From Zymoseptoria tritici IPO323 (taxonomy: Eukaryota > Ascomycota > Dothideomycetes > Mycosphaerellales > Mycosphaerellaceae), in the NCBI RefSeq assembly GCF_000219625.1, contig NC_018212.1, positions 1-64,000 on the forward strand: a stretch of DNA of 64,000 bases, read 5' to 3'. The notes below the pieces were generated by a model that was not told the DNA's origin, did no database searches, and saw nothing but the letters and a program-made list of their open reading frames with translations. The translations under genes were made by a program, and so were the position numbers. Of the stretch, positions 52,710 through 64,000 are shown piece by piece. The first letter of the stretch is position 1; each line of letters starts with the position of its first letter.

Positions 52710-55700
52710 ATGTTAGAATACTCTCTACGGATTTTCTACGTTAATCTTAACTAATCTATCGAGGCTATAGAGTCTACCTTAGACGTCGCGGTTAAGTAGA
52801 AAGCCGACCTTCTACTAGTCTAGGAACCGTAGACTATAGAAGACCCGATAATAGGCTACAAAGAGACAAGATCTATCGCATACCGGGATTATAACCAGCT
52901 ATTCCTAACGACTACGGATTCGACGATCCGGCTAAGAACAATGCTATATATTAGCATAAGACTTAACGTTAATATCTCTCCTATTTTATTAGACGACAGC
53001 GACATACTTTCCTTTGTTATTTTAGACAAGAAGGGCAACAAGATCTAGATAGTTAATCTCTACAACGAGAAGGACCTTCGGGATACCGAGAACCCGCAAA
53101 ACCGACGAATAATAGAGAGAAGCCTCTACTCTCTACGTAATACGTTCCTTCCAAACACTCTACTAGTAGGAGACTTTAACCTTAGACACCCGTCCTAGGA
53201 TCCGAGGGGAAAGGATACTACTAGTGCCTGCGAATTTATAGAGTAGATAGAAGACTAGGGCTTTACTCTACGTAATACGATAGGTGTCGGGACCTTCTAT
53301 AGGCCGTACCTAGACGCAGAGTCGGTCCTAGACCTTACGTTTATAAGAGGATCCTTATCTACGAAAGAAATCGACTAGAGAACGATTCCGACAGGCTTAG
53401 ACTATAAGGCTATATCTATAGACCTTATTAGCGCGCAAGATCGAGCCTAACAGAAGAAAGTAGTTCTAGATATAGCTTCCGCGGATTAGGAACTGTTTAC
53501 AGATCTCCTAATAAGCAAGGCGACGTTTATTAACTATACGAACTCCCTCGACAACATCGTAGACTCCTTTACCTCGTGTATTACCGAATCGATGCGGGGA
53601 GCAATCCTAAAGAAAGTTGTATACGCCTGCGCAAAACCTTAGTGGAATAGAGAGCTACGCACGCTACGCCGTACAATGTCTAGAATATATAGACAGACCT
53701 TTACCTACAGACGTACGCCGACGCTAGACGAGAAAGAGGCGTATACGAAAGCGAGAAACGAGTACTTCTAAGCTATTAAAACAGCTAAGAAGAACTACTA
53801 GAACGCTTTCCTCAAAAAAGAAGACTCGAAATCTATCTTTAAAGCTATGTCCTATACTAGGAATAGCAGCCGAAGATAGATACCTACGATAAACAACGAA
53901 GATTCTTTCGAGGGGAAATGTAAGGCCTTCTCCGAAGCCTTATTTCCGCGCCCTCCTGCCGAGGAACCTCTACCTAGCCGTTAGGAAGCGTATACAGCCG
54001 GGGATTAGGGCTAGACTACGCTAACCGAAGAGGAACTCGCTGCCGCCTATAGTACGAAGATAGTAAAAGGAAAAACGCCGGGCCTAGACGGTATTACGTA
54101 AGCTATTATTAGTAAAGCGTACGGCGCTATTCCTATTACCTTTCTACGTATATATAGTAGGCTACTCGACGAAGGACACTACCCCCGATGCTGGAAAGTT
54201 GCGATAGGCGTAGTTCTAGCAAAGCCGGGAAAACTAGACTATTCGGTCCCTAAGGCCTACCAAGTTATCTCTCTCCTAAACTGTCTTAGTAAGATTAGCG
54301 AAAGAATACTCGCAAAACGCCTAGAGATTATCGTAGAGACGAAGCCCCTTCTATACGACTCGTAGTTAGGAGGGCGAAAGAAGAAATCGGCTATCGATAT
54401 AGTGCTTCTCTTAACGAACGAAATCGAAGAGAATCGAAGAAAGAAAAAGAAGACTTCGGTTATCTTCCTCGACGTAAGAGGAGCATATAACTATATTACA
54501 AAGAACCGACTGTTAAGAATAATAATCTAGTTAAGGCTTCCGCATAGCCTTATACGTTAGGTTTAGTCGTTTATAAGCAATAGACACCTACGAATAGCAT
54601 TCGACGGACAGATACAGGAATTCTAGGATGTAGAGATCGGCGTTCCGCAAGGCAGCCCGATGTCTCCTATCCTCTTTCTTATCTATACGCGCGATATATT
54701 CTTCTCGCTATAAGGAGTTACTCCTAGTTCCTACGTCGACGATATTAGACTATCTACCTCGTCTACGTCCCTTAAGAAGAACTCTAAGGTACTAGAACGT
54801 AAGGCAAGAAGGCTAATAGACCTAGGAAAGAAGAACTTAATTACTTTCGACCTAGCAAAGACAGACCTAGTACACTTCTCGAAAGGGAAAGGGTCCGATT
54901 GCCCGGTAATTCTTCTAAATAGCGATATTATTCGCCCGGCAAAGAAAGCGATAAGGTAGCTTAGGATTTAGCTAGACGCTAGTCTTACCTTTAAGGAGTA
55001 TATTGCAATAAGATCGGCATAAGCACAAGCGGCATTCTATCGATTAGAAAGACTAGCAAATACCGAACGCGGTCTATCTTCTATATCGTTAAGAAAGATC
55101 TACCTAGCCTGCGTTACTACAATAGCAGACTACGGGGCCCTGGTTTAGTAGCAGTCGAAAAAGAGCATAAAACCTCTAGTATCTTTACAAAGTAAAGCTT
55201 ATAGAAAGATCCTAGGCGTTTTCCGTACCGCCCTAAACGTCCCGTCCGAAGTAGAGTTAAATCTCTTCCCCCCGGATCTACGCCTAGAGAGACAGTTAAT
55301 TTTATACTCTCTACGCGTAGCAAAGCTACCCGAAAACTACCCTATAAGACTCGCTATCTAAAGCGCGCCTTCGGATACGCGAGAAGTCCGATACGAGGAC
55401 TCGAGAGAGATACTTCCGTAAAAACGACAAAGAACATAGATACAACTACTCTATTATCGACTCCGACAATACAAGCATTTCGTAGAACACGAAAGGGCTA
55501 ACTACGCAAAAGACGATCTCTTTAGTGTCTAGAAAACCCGATACGAAATAGCAAGACAACGGGAGATTAATAAGGTACCTAGGAATACAAATAGCTACCT
55601 TAGTCGATTTCTATAGAGCTCGCTAGGAAAACATAGAATAGGAGGAAGACGCGCTTTAACTAGTGCCTTCTATACTATCCTATTAGGATACGGATACCTA

Positions 55701-55950
55701 AAGTCCTATCTCTATCGCTTTAGACATGTAACGACGCTAGACTGCCCTTGCGGACGACGAGAAACAGTAGAACACCTCGTATATAGCTGCCCTATCTACG
55801 ATGTATTTAGGCTACTACCGCTACGACAAGCATAATCTCTACTAGAAATAGTAGAAGATAAGGAACTCCGGAAACACCTTACTACCTTTCTCTCGGATAT
55901 AAAGATTGCTTCTAGGTCCTAGCACCTAGCAAGAGGCGAAGACGAGACCG
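52710..55950 (+). pseudogene. LINE ORF2: endonuclease and reverse transcriptase, dead
   Basis: From ATG 52710 a single frame covers about 1080 codons with dozens of in-frame TAG/TAA at expected Gln/Trp codons. Landmarks: the APE endonuclease start with LLLV.EP (about 52815) and VGDFNLRHP (53167); the reverse-transcriptase boxes PGLDGI (54077), FLDVRGAYN (54466), GVPQGSPMSP (54639) and YVDD (54731); and the Cys motif CPCGRRE (55743). The catalytic YVDD is intact; inactivation is by stops only. No RNase H domain was seen. Confidence 0.85.
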
Positions 55951-56088
55951 TCTAGCCTACACTCCTTTTACTTTTCCTTATTTGTCTTTCTTTAAAGTCC
56001 TTCGATACTAGCTTGCTACTATCCTAGGCACGGGTCTTTCCCTAAGGTTAAGAGATACGAGAGAACAACGATTGTACATAGATAGACT

Positions 56089-56104
56089 GCTGTCGCGAGA
56101 CAGC
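56089..56104 (+). promoter_or_regulatory. 3'-end stem-loop of the full-length LINE
   Basis: GCTGTC, loop GCGA, GACAGC, unmutated inside a RIP-damaged element and followed by CGTCCTACATAG. Matches 2184-2199. Confidence 0.6.
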
Positions 56105-56171
56105 CGTCCTACATAGTTATAGACTCCTATAGGACGTAAATAGAACAAACAAACAAACAAACAAACAAACA

Positions 56172-57110
56172 GAAGGGGGGAGTGCCAAGGCGCTAACAAT
56201 CACGGGGCAATCCAATAGCCTCCTTGCACACGTTAGTTGTATCGTCATCCTGCCGTGGACCCGCTTGTTAGAACGAAATGGAGGGAGAAGAGGAGACTGC
56301 AAGCTCATCTGGATCGAAACGTATCAGATGCGCGTGCTCCTAAGAGTGTAAGGTTGCATGAACATCAAGGTCTACGATCCTGCATAGTTCGGGCAGACAA
56401 TGCAATGCATCAAGTTCAAATGCTTGTGCGTATCCTTGTCATGTCGGGCTTTGTCGGCCCAACAACCTTTGTTCGTTTGCCGAAAAACCGCTAACGGGAA
56501 AGAGTGAAAGGAGGCATCACAAGTCTTGGGATCTACGGATCGTCGAGCGATGCAGAGGCATGCCTTGGGCTCTGCGGTGGCGGGGGGAGAAATCTTTTCA
56601 GACCCATGCAGTGTCGATGGAAGTCTAGAAAGCGAGACAATACGATTTCGCAGTACCTTCCCTGAACTCTTCTGTCGAGGTTCCAGAGCTCCTTCACACT
56701 GGTCGCAACGAAGCCGTCCTGTGGTCTCTTGGGCCTGTCTAGCCTGCAACTGATGCCGTCCTCAACATCGTATGGGCTCGCGATCAAACAACACTATCGT
56801 CGCTCCGGGCTTGCCTCCAGCTAAGGAGGAACAGTTGCAACATAGTTCAGCGTGGGAGATCTACAGCACCTGAGCGCATCGGACGGGTCACCGCCCAATC
56901 GACCCGAACCTGCTTCTACGGCCTCACGGCGCAAGCGGAATGCTTCACAGCTGATATTGCGCAAGGCATGGACACCATCCGCCTCGGAATCTCTCACGCT
57001 GGCAAACCTGGTCTACAAGCGGACCAAGCAGCGTAGGCTATCAGGTTCTCAGGTAATTCCACGAACGTACCGTTCCCATGATATACGTCTGGACCGAGAC
57101 TTTGCTGCAG
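56172..57110. other. Region right of the LINE without a supported gene
   Basis: About 0.9 kb of normal-composition sequence starting AGAAGGGGGGAGTGCC. Short frames only. Sequence before 57111 may include lost 5' exons of the transcription-factor relic, but no Zn2Cys6 cluster was found. Confidence 0.4.
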
Positions 57111-57766
57111 ATGTACGGGTCTGTGCCAGCGATCAAGCACTGCATTCTAGCAGTCGGCTCGTGGCATCTATCGGCAGAGACGGCACTTGACTCTCCGGAA
57201 TTCCTATGCCGCTGCGACGATGTCATGTCTTCGTCATGAAAGCACACCCAACCAATACCGGCCTTGAAGTTCTTCGTGCTCGATTCGAATCGTCCTGCAT
57301 CATGCTGCAAGTCGGCTGGATTCTGTATCAGACTCCTTTTGACCGGCACGCTGCCCAGTCTGGACAGGCATTACGACAGGCGGGAGAGGTACTTCAGACT
57401 TCCACAACAGCGTGCCGAAGACTGCCATTCTCGGTAAATCTTGGACTCATACCTCTTCTCGTCTACGTGGCACGACTGTGTCGAGAGCCCAGTCTTCGCC
57501 GAAAGGCGGTTGACCTTCTGGACGCCTGTCCGCGGATTGAAGGTCTCTGGAACGCGAGAGAATCAGCTGCTGTGGCTCGATTTGTCGTCGCGCTGGAGGA
57601 GCACGTCGAGGTGGAGGAGCTTGGAGAAGACGACCTTCTAATCGCACAAGCCATCGTACTTCGTGCTCGATATCCGAAGATCGACGAGTCCACTCCTTGC
57701 GATTGGGGCAGATCCAAATGCAAGGAAGTGCCGACTCGACGAGCCCGCTGGACGTCAAGATCATGA
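57111..57766 (+). pseudogene. Relic of a fungal Zn2Cys6-type transcription factor (C-terminal domain)
   Basis: Two pieces in different frames. The first (57111 onward, after a TTTGCTGCAG acceptor-like site) reads SVPAIKHCILAVGSWHLSAE, the usual start of the fungal TF domain. The second (57206-57766, 186 codons) contains LPFSVNLGLIPLLVYVARLC and a following RRKAVDLLDACPRIEGLW, the usual late part. The frame shifts between them, about 100 residues normally in between are missing, and no DNA-binding zinc cluster is present upstream. The same features could come from missed introns, so the pseudogene call is moderate. Confidence 0.55.
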
Positions 57767-58996
57767 CCCGGCTGGAGGCCATCATGGCAAGACTGTGCAC
57801 TACCGATTACCAGATTCGGGGCGACGAATGGGCGGACGGTCGTGGCGATGTCAGTCAAGTCATTCAGAATAGACGGCCTTGAGACTGAATGGCGTACGCC
57901 GCCAAAAATACTCTCTCCAGCAGGTGAACCGCCGCATTGTGCAATCTTGGCATGGCTCCGTCTCTGCAAACCCTGAGCGAGATGGCCTTGAGACTGCTGA
58001 TGCTGCTCACCCAGCTACTAGAAGAGATCTCTGTGGTAGTACTCGGCGATTAGCGACGTTGGCAGCCTCCATCAGATCAGCGGACCCCGGACCATCGTGG
58101 GCATTCCTTTGTCCGAATCGCTTCTGGCCAAAGCTCGATTTCCGGACCAGACCGACAGGGTGCATTGTCACAGAGATTTTTGTCGCGTTTCTACGCAGAA
58201 ACCTTTCCGCCTCGAGCTCTTGTCCTGAGATCCGCAAAGCGAGAAGTACTTCGTGTGGCCAATTCGGTCGTTGCACCGAAGTCATCGGTCTGTACAACGG
58301 CCTTTGCTGAGTATTGCTGTTCTCTCTTTTGCCCTCCCTCGGACTGAGTCTGTCGGCGATTTCCCTCTCGTACGCATCCGTTGAACGAAAATTCGCAGCC
58401 AGACTCAACAATGCTGCAACGGCATTCTCGATACTCCGACACAGAGTTGAGCACAACATGCCAGACAGAATCTACATCGGCATTGACATCATCGGGCATC
58501 CACTTCGGGTCTTGCAAAACTTTGTGCAGAGATAAGATTGGCCATGCGGGCCAAGCATTTTCTCTTCTCACACGCTGCACGCCTTGAACAACGCCAAGAC
58601 CGAATACTCGCCGGATCTAAAATCCACTTCACCTTTGGACGAAGGGCCGACACCCCAATAACCACTCTGTACGCAAAACATGCATCCACTGTATCCGCAC
58701 TTCGCTGGCTATTATGACGTCCCAGGCATTATCGTTGCTAAGCACCGACGACTGCCCGACTTCAGTCTCTGCAAACACATCGTCTCGTCTCGGCGGCTCC
58801 ACGTTAATGACACGCTGTGGACCTCGTCGTCTCAATGAATTCTCGCGGGGAAGGCATTGACGTCGCATGGGAATTATGGAGCCATATATCAAGTTCATCT
58901 CCAACATTTCCTTATCCGGCTCCTCTTTTCTCTCCACGATTCTTTCCCTCTTCTCCAGATCCTCCGCCCTGTTTGTTTTGACCGCATACCGCCAAC
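57767..58996. other. Region upstream of the sugar transporter
   Basis: About 1.2 kb with several overlapping short frames on both strands and no domain recognised. Contains the transporter promoter. Confidence 0.4.
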
Positions 58997-60903
58997 ATGA
59001 AGGTTTCTGAGACAAGCGATGGCGTTCCAACGTACTGGGGATTGTCCGGCCGACGACTCCAGATGATGATCACTGCTGTTGCTACTACCGATTTCCTGCT
59101 GTTCGGCTACGACCAAGGTGTCATGTCTGGCATCATTGGAGCCGAGCCATTCCTGAACGACTTTCCGGAAGTTCGAGGGAACAGCAACTACGAAGGCTTT
59201 GTGGTTTCTATCTACGCAGTCGGATGCCTCCTTGGGGCAATCTTGATACTCTCGTTTGGCGACTCTCTCGGGCGCAGGAACTCGATTTTCTTGGGCGCTT
59301 TCACCATGATCATTGGTGTGATTATCCAGATTGCTTGCGTACCTCCGAACGGTGGAGCCACCGCCCAGTTCATCATCGGACGGGCAATAACAGGAGTATG
59401 TATCATGCCACTCGGGGTCCAAACTACCGTTGTCTGACAAGCACACTCGCAGATTGGCAATGGAATCAACACTTCCACCGTCCCAACATATGTGAGTTCC
59501 ATGAGTACACCTCCATTGCTATTTACTCCTGCTGACACATCTGCAGCAAGCAGAATGCAGCAAGAGCCACAACCGCGGCAAGCTCATCTGCATCGAAGGT
59601 GGCACTGTCGCTGTTGGCACAATGATTGCGTACTGGATCGACTTTGGCGCTCTCTACGGGCCCGACGAGTTCACCTGGAGATTTCCCATCGCTTTCCAAA
59701 TATTCTTCGCATCCATCGTCATCATCATTATGCTCCGACTGCCAGAAAGCCCCCGCTGGCTGCTCACAAAGGACAGACACGAGGACGCCGCTACCGTGCT
59801 GGCTGCGCTAGAGGGCAAGTCTCGCGACAGCGAGCCCGTGCTGCTTCAAGCTGCGGTCATCAACGAGGGTATCAAAGCTTCCGGACACGCTGGTGGTGTC
59901 ACTCCATACTCCGCGCTATTCACGAACGGCCCAACTCAGAACTTCCGACGAATGCTTTTGGGCGTGTCATCGCAGATGATGCAGCAACTTGGAGGCTGCA
60001 ACGCCGTCATCTACTACTTCCCCATTTTGTTCCAGGTACGTCACAACAAAGCCGTCAACCATGCGATGGTATCAAAAGAGACTGACGTTGCTGCATAGGA
60101 CTCCATCGGGACATCTCACAATCTGGCTCTCCTCCTCGGCGGTGTGAACATGATCATCTACTCGATTTTCGCCATGACATCCATGTACTTCGTTGAGCGT
60201 ATCGGACGCCGCAAGCTATTCTTGATCGGAACAGTCGGACAGTGCTTGTCGATGGTGCTGGTGTTCGGAGCTTTGATCCCCGGAACGGAGCAGGCGGCCA
60301 AGGGAGCAGCAGTCGGTCTGTTCACGTACATTGGATTCTTCGGTGCGACATGGCTACCGCTGCCGTGGTTGTACCCAGCCGAAATCAACCCTTTGAAGAC
60401 GAGAGCGAAGGCAAACGCCGTCTCCACTGTCTCGAACTGGGTGAGTCTAAACATACACATCACTGCCGTCATACAAGCCTTGCTGACCGCACATTCTAGC
60501 TCTGGAACTTCTTCATCGTCATGATCACTCCGGTCCTGCTCAACTCGATCTCATGGGGCACATACCTCTTTTTCGCCGCCCTGAATGCATGCTTTTTCCC
60601 GATTATCTACTTCTTTTATCCAGAGACTGGTAAGCTGCACTCCCGCCCAGTCCCGACAAGCTTTCACTAATTACTTCAACAGCGGGACGAACTCTGGAAG
60701 AAATCGACATGATATTCGCCAAGGGCCATGCCGAGGACATGAGCTACGTCAAGGCGGCGCAACAGCTGCCGAAGCTGACAGAGGCTGAGCTGAAGGCAAG
60801 GGCGAGGGAAATCAGGGCGGATGCCATGGATGAGGAGGCAAAGATTGACAGCGGCAGTGGAGACAGTGACAAGGACGACAAATCGGAGAAAAGCAACGCA
60901 TGA
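58997..60903 (+). CDS. MFS sugar transporter (hexose transporter-like)
   Basis: Six exons: 58997-59395, 59453-59491 (39 nt), 59547-60035, 60099-60440, 60500-60629 and 60683-60903, 539 aa; introns are 53-63 bp. Twelve hydrophobic segments fit the sugar porter family. Signatures: FGYDQGVMSGIIG in TM1, GDSLGRRNSIFLG, GRAITGIGNGINTSTVPTYQ, LPESPRWLL before the central loop, QQLGGCNAVIYYFPILFQ in TM7 (the QQ and NxxxYY sugar-binding residues), ERIGRRKLFLIG, and PETAGRTLEEID after TM12. It imports hexoses or related sugars with protons at the plasma membrane. An acidic Ser/Asp-rich tail ends the protein. Confidence 0.94.
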
Positions 60904-61399
60904 AGATGAAGGGATGACGAACGGATAAAGACATACACATAGACGCTGTCCCAATGCGGACCGAGCGAAGCATGAGTACCTGTACGCAGGTCTACGAGGC
61001 ATAGATATCACGCCGAAGAAGGACTTTCGAGCTGAGCAAACTTGGGTATCCCAAAAGCATTCGATGATCGTCATTGTCATTGTGTTTGTCGATTCTATAC
61101 CTCCGTGCTTCCGCTCAAACTGCACCATCCAAGGCAACCGAGCGATACCTGTACGGTGAAAGTTGCGTGGAAAGTTGGGGAGATGTGCATTAGGATCGTT
61201 GCTCTTAAGGCCTTATCGACAATATGTCTTTACGCTGTCGTGTAACATGCACCGCACGAGGTGGTCCTGATTAGTTTGCTTTGGAGTGTTGCAGTTTGAG
61301 CGGAAGGATGGAGAGGTACCATCATGCTCCGTACCCGACAGCGTTCGGTATGCCTCAGGCATCAAGTATTTCTGGCACGTGATGGGAGAGAGTATGCAG
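60904..61399. other. Intergenic region
   Basis: About 500 bp after the transporter. No supported gene. Confidence 0.4.
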
Positions 61400-61744
61400 C
61401 CACGCGAGGGCGGTTCTTACAATGAGGCAGGTTCGGATCCTCTATGCCAGAATGTGTGTTCTGTCCCTCGAATTTCTACAAGTCCGCTGTACATTCTCTA
61501 ATTAATTTGCATCGAGTACTCTATGCATTTCGTCCGGACAAACGAGGAGTATAGTTATATAAACATAGAACTAGAATAGAAATGTATATAGTGTTACTAC
61601 GCATCTTTGTAGTAGTATTAACATAGCGAAGGCGAGGACAGTAGTAACGCTTAGCGAGCGGGTGTCGAAGTTACTACCGGGACGCGATATTAAGTGACAT
61701 AAGTTACCCCAACCTGCCTCATTATAAGAAGCGCCCACGCGAGG
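61400..61744. mobile_element. MITE (325 bp) with 24-bp inverted ends and 10-bp target duplication
   Basis: The element runs 61410-61734. Its ends are GCGGTTCTTACAATGAGGCA plus GGTT (61410-61433) and the reverse complement of GCGCTTCTTATAATGAGGCA plus GGTT (61711-61734), 22 of 24 bases identical. It is flanked by the perfect direct repeat CCACGCGAGG (61400-61409 and 61735-61744). A 9-11 bp duplication is typical of Mutator-like (MULE/Hop) transposition. No transposase is encoded. Its interior, 61550-61700, is TAG-rich and poor in CA, as after RIP. Confidence 0.82.
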
Positions 61745-62335
61745 ATAAAAGGTAAGCACTTAACACTTCCATCTCGGCGCAACATCCTCCGGACACACTA
61801 TTGAAGTTTGGCAAGGCAGTGCCCACGTGGACTCGCTACGGCTCTCCTCCAGGATGTTATCAGCAGAAGACGAGGCCGATGGGCGTTCCAGCCATCCAAA
61901 GACCGATGAGGTGATCGTGGGAGATGTCCATGCTCTGCCAAAACCACAGGGCACTACCATGTAAATCTCTCCGGAACACCCTCAAGGATGTTGCCGTACA
62001 TGAATCAAGAGACAGCAATCTCAGCAGCGCAGGCCTGACGAATACGGATCCCAGCGAGCGAGTCCGTTGTGGGCGTATCGCCCTCGACTGCTCGAGGGCA
62101 TGCCCGGAGATCGATTGGTGGATTTCTCCACGACCGATCCTGGACTTTGGTGAGGGATTGCACGGTGGCTCGTCAGATGTGTTCTCACGCGACACATCCT
62201 GGAAATCAGGCCAGGCACAGGAACATAGTTCTACCACCGAACTCAGATAAGCCAGAAGCGGCCTTTTTCATGATCTATGGTCCCCTTCCCCCCAGAGGAC
62301 CGTCAGACGCTTCAACTTGTCCACTTCACAATTCC
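61745..62335. other. Promoter side of the aspartic-protease gene
   Basis: About 590 bp. Frames on both strands are open for 60-130 codons but none is recognisable. One of them runs into the protease frame in phase, which is why the start was set by the signal peptide. Confidence 0.4.
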
Positions 62336-63986
62336 ATGCAGGCGAATATGTGGTTCTCTTTGTGCGCTGCGCTCGCTTTGGTGGCTTCGACTTATGCCGC
62401 TCCACAACCAGTCAACGACGATGGCTTCACCCCGCTGAAAGTCATAACCGAAGCGAACCACCTTGCAAAACGGGATGGCCACATCCTTCCCCTTTTTCAA
62501 GTTTGGGACACTGGTTTGAGCGACTACCAAATGTTTGGAGGAATCGACGTCACCGTTGGAGGTCAGACATTTCGTCTCCTTTTCGGTAAGCAGCCCCGTG
62601 GAAATGCCGAGCCAGCAACTGCTCACTATGTACACACACACAGACTCCGCCGCAAGTGATATATGGATACCGAGCGCCAGTTTCAAATGCTACACCGCTC
62701 CAGTTGAGGGATTCGAGCCCAGCCCGGAGAATTTCTGTGTCAATGCGGTGTATCACTCTGACACGCTGTCGGGTGGCATCATCGACAATCTCAACTACAA
62801 CGAGACCTACGTCAACGGTTACAACGCTTTCTATGGTCGCGCAGGCTACGAGACCGTCACCATAGGCGGTGTAACAGTCAAGCAGCAGCAGATCGGGGTG
62901 AGAACCCCGAACTCAGGATGCTAAGAGGTCGTCACTAATCCAGTCACTAGTTTATCGACAAAGGACACTGGGACGTAAACACTACTGCAGGTTGCATCGG
63001 TAAGCGGTCATCGAGTATCTCTGCGGTGCGTAGCTGACGGTGTCGCATAAGGCTTTGCGTTCCCGCTGTACGCAAGTGAATTCTTCCCAGGAAACGACCC
63101 TCTCAAAGACAAGGAGTCCGATCGACTACCCGCGATCAATTGGCATCTCAACGCCTTTAAAGAGGGATCCATTGCGCCCGTCTTCAGCCACATATACGAC
63201 AAAGGTTTCTTCCCCGTCGGACACGAAATCGGAAAACTGGTACTAGGCGGCATTCCTGATGTTGAACTTACTACCGAATGGGCGTCCTCCCCCATTCTCA
63301 AAGTGGTCAAGCAGGATCTCCGAGAGCCACTTTCAGAGGCCGCGCTCAAGAATACGCCATATCCGGACTACGGGAAATACAAGATCACCGGCGAGGGCGT
63401 GACCTTTACCGTCAACGGGAAAACCTTTCCTGCATTAGATGGCACCGGAGACACGTTCTTTATAGAGATTGACAGCGGCTCGGTCCCCGTCTTTGCCGCG
63501 AAATCCGTGATCGAAGAAATCGCCGCAGCGCTCGACCCTCCATTCAAGTACGACAGCAAAAGGGATGCAAACTCTTTGTTCGGGCCGTGCAACACCATTT
63601 TGAAAGACATGACGCTTAACATCGGCGGAGTTTCCCTCCCGATATCGAAGGACAGTCTGATGTACACCACGACTGATGTCCCTGGTCCGCCGCTTCCATC
63701 AGAGAGCAACGGTAAGTCAGATCGACATGCAAGACCCGCGATGGAATGTCTTCCTGACATAATACAGACGAGTGTGCTATTGCATTCTATCCAAACTACC
63801 CCAAGTACGACGAAAACTACTTGTTCCTTGGCACCCGCGTCTTGAGAGAGTTTGTTACTGTCTACGGTATGTGTTCAGAAGGTGTTCAGAAGAGTGCCAT
63901 TCGCCATTTCCGACCGGTACTGACAAGGCTCGCGTGATTTTTCAGATGTCGGAAAACTGCAAATGCGATTCGCCGGGCGCAAGTGA
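62336..63986 (+). CDS. Secreted aspartic protease-family (A1) protein
   Basis: Six exons: 62336-62585, 62644-62897, 62951-62999, 63052-63711, 63768-63866 and 63946-63986, 450 aa; all introns are GT-AG and 52-79 bp, and the stop lies 14 bp before the window ends. A signal peptide follows the ATG (MQANMWFSLCAALALVASTY); an ATG at 62348 is an alternative start. A propeptide ending in KR (45-46) is likely. The first active-site motif is LLFDSAASDIWIPS (Asp84), where DTG is usual. The second is IEIDSGS (Asp325), normal. The fold also shows VTVGGQTF, LVLGGIPDVEL and LFLGTRVLREF, the usual strands of the family. Whether it is an active protease is uncertain because Gly86 is Ala. Confidence 0.88.
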
Positions 63987-64000
63987 ACACTATTCATCGA

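Larger units (their letters stand above)
51060..56171 (+). mobile_element. Full-length but RIP-inactivated Tad-like LINE retrotransposon
   Basis: Two consecutive ORFs, a 3' UTR with a hairpin (56089-56104) and an (ACAAA)n tail (56144-56171) mark a non-LTR retrotransposon of about 5 kb. The APE-type endonuclease, reverse transcriptase and C-terminal Cys motif place it in the Tad/I-like group common in filamentous fungi. The 5' limit is approximate. The 3' third recurs at 371-2266. RIP damage is moderate: many CA dinucleotides survive, unlike in 3691-8402. Confidence 0.85.

Noticed and set aside
47832..55950. A genetic code in which TAG means glutamine
   Set aside because: TAG replaces Gln and Trp codons only in repeats. 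All single-copy genes in the window use CAG and TGG normally and stop at TAG (for example the kinase neighbours and the conserved protein at 23131). RIP explains it.
57879..58310. 143-codon plus-strand frame after the transcription-factor relic
   Set aside because: Not in frame with the relic and no family resemblance.
1..64000. tRNA, rRNA or CRISPR features
   Set aside because: No tRNA cloverleaf, no rRNA-like sequence and no regularly spaced repeats of the CRISPR kind were seen by eye; the 29-bp repeat is contiguous without spacers.

Overview
The window is a chromosome end of a filamentous ascomycete, most likely a Dothideomycete. It begins with a terminal array of CCCTAA repeats. It has short GT-AG introns of about 50-95 bp, RIP-type (repeat-induced point mutation) decay of repeats, a Tad-like LINE and a pogo/Fot-like DNA transposon, and fungal gene families such as an eqolisin peptidase, fungal MFS transporters and a kelch galactose oxidase. 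The class-level placement is inference from gene content, not from a search.

Layout. 1-8400 is subtelomere: the telomere, then a nested series of chromosome-end repeats (copies at 131, 3440 and 8187), several interstitial telomere tracts, a 5'-truncated LINE carrying an inserted SINE-like element, a 29-bp minisatellite, and a 4.7-kb block from which CA and TG dinucleotides have almost vanished. Two RIP-destroyed copies of one unknown membrane-protein gene lie in that block. 8762-42857 is a gene-rich arm with ordinary conserved genes: an NF-X1 zinc-finger protein, a WD40-cyclophilin (PPWD1 type), mitoribosomal protein mS42, a membrane protein with a Cys-rich ectodomain, a Baeyer-Villiger-type monooxygenase, an aldo/keto reductase, a conserved fungal protein, an amidohydrolase, a cytochrome P450, a galactose oxidase, a CAMK-like kinase, a DHA2 efflux transporter and pyruvate carboxylase. 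42858-64000 is more accessory: an eqolisin-family peptidase, a small Cys-rich secreted protein, a decayed pogo element and a full-length dead LINE (47.8-56.2 kb), a transcription-factor relic, a sugar transporter, a 325-bp MITE and an aspartic-protease-family gene that is complete just before the window ends.

How the genes relate. The monooxygenase, reductase, amidohydrolase, P450, galactose oxidase and efflux pump between 18.9 and 38.2 kb are the kinds of enzyme that tailor or degrade small molecules, but no PKS, NRPS or terpene backbone gene is present, so a biosynthetic cluster is not claimed. The G1 and A1 proteases, the Cys-rich protein and the galactose oxidase all start with signal peptides, so the end of the window is rich in secreted products and surrounds the transposon block.

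Most multi-exon gene models here were built by eye from splice signals and reading-frame continuity. Exon coordinates are in each entry. No similarity search was run.
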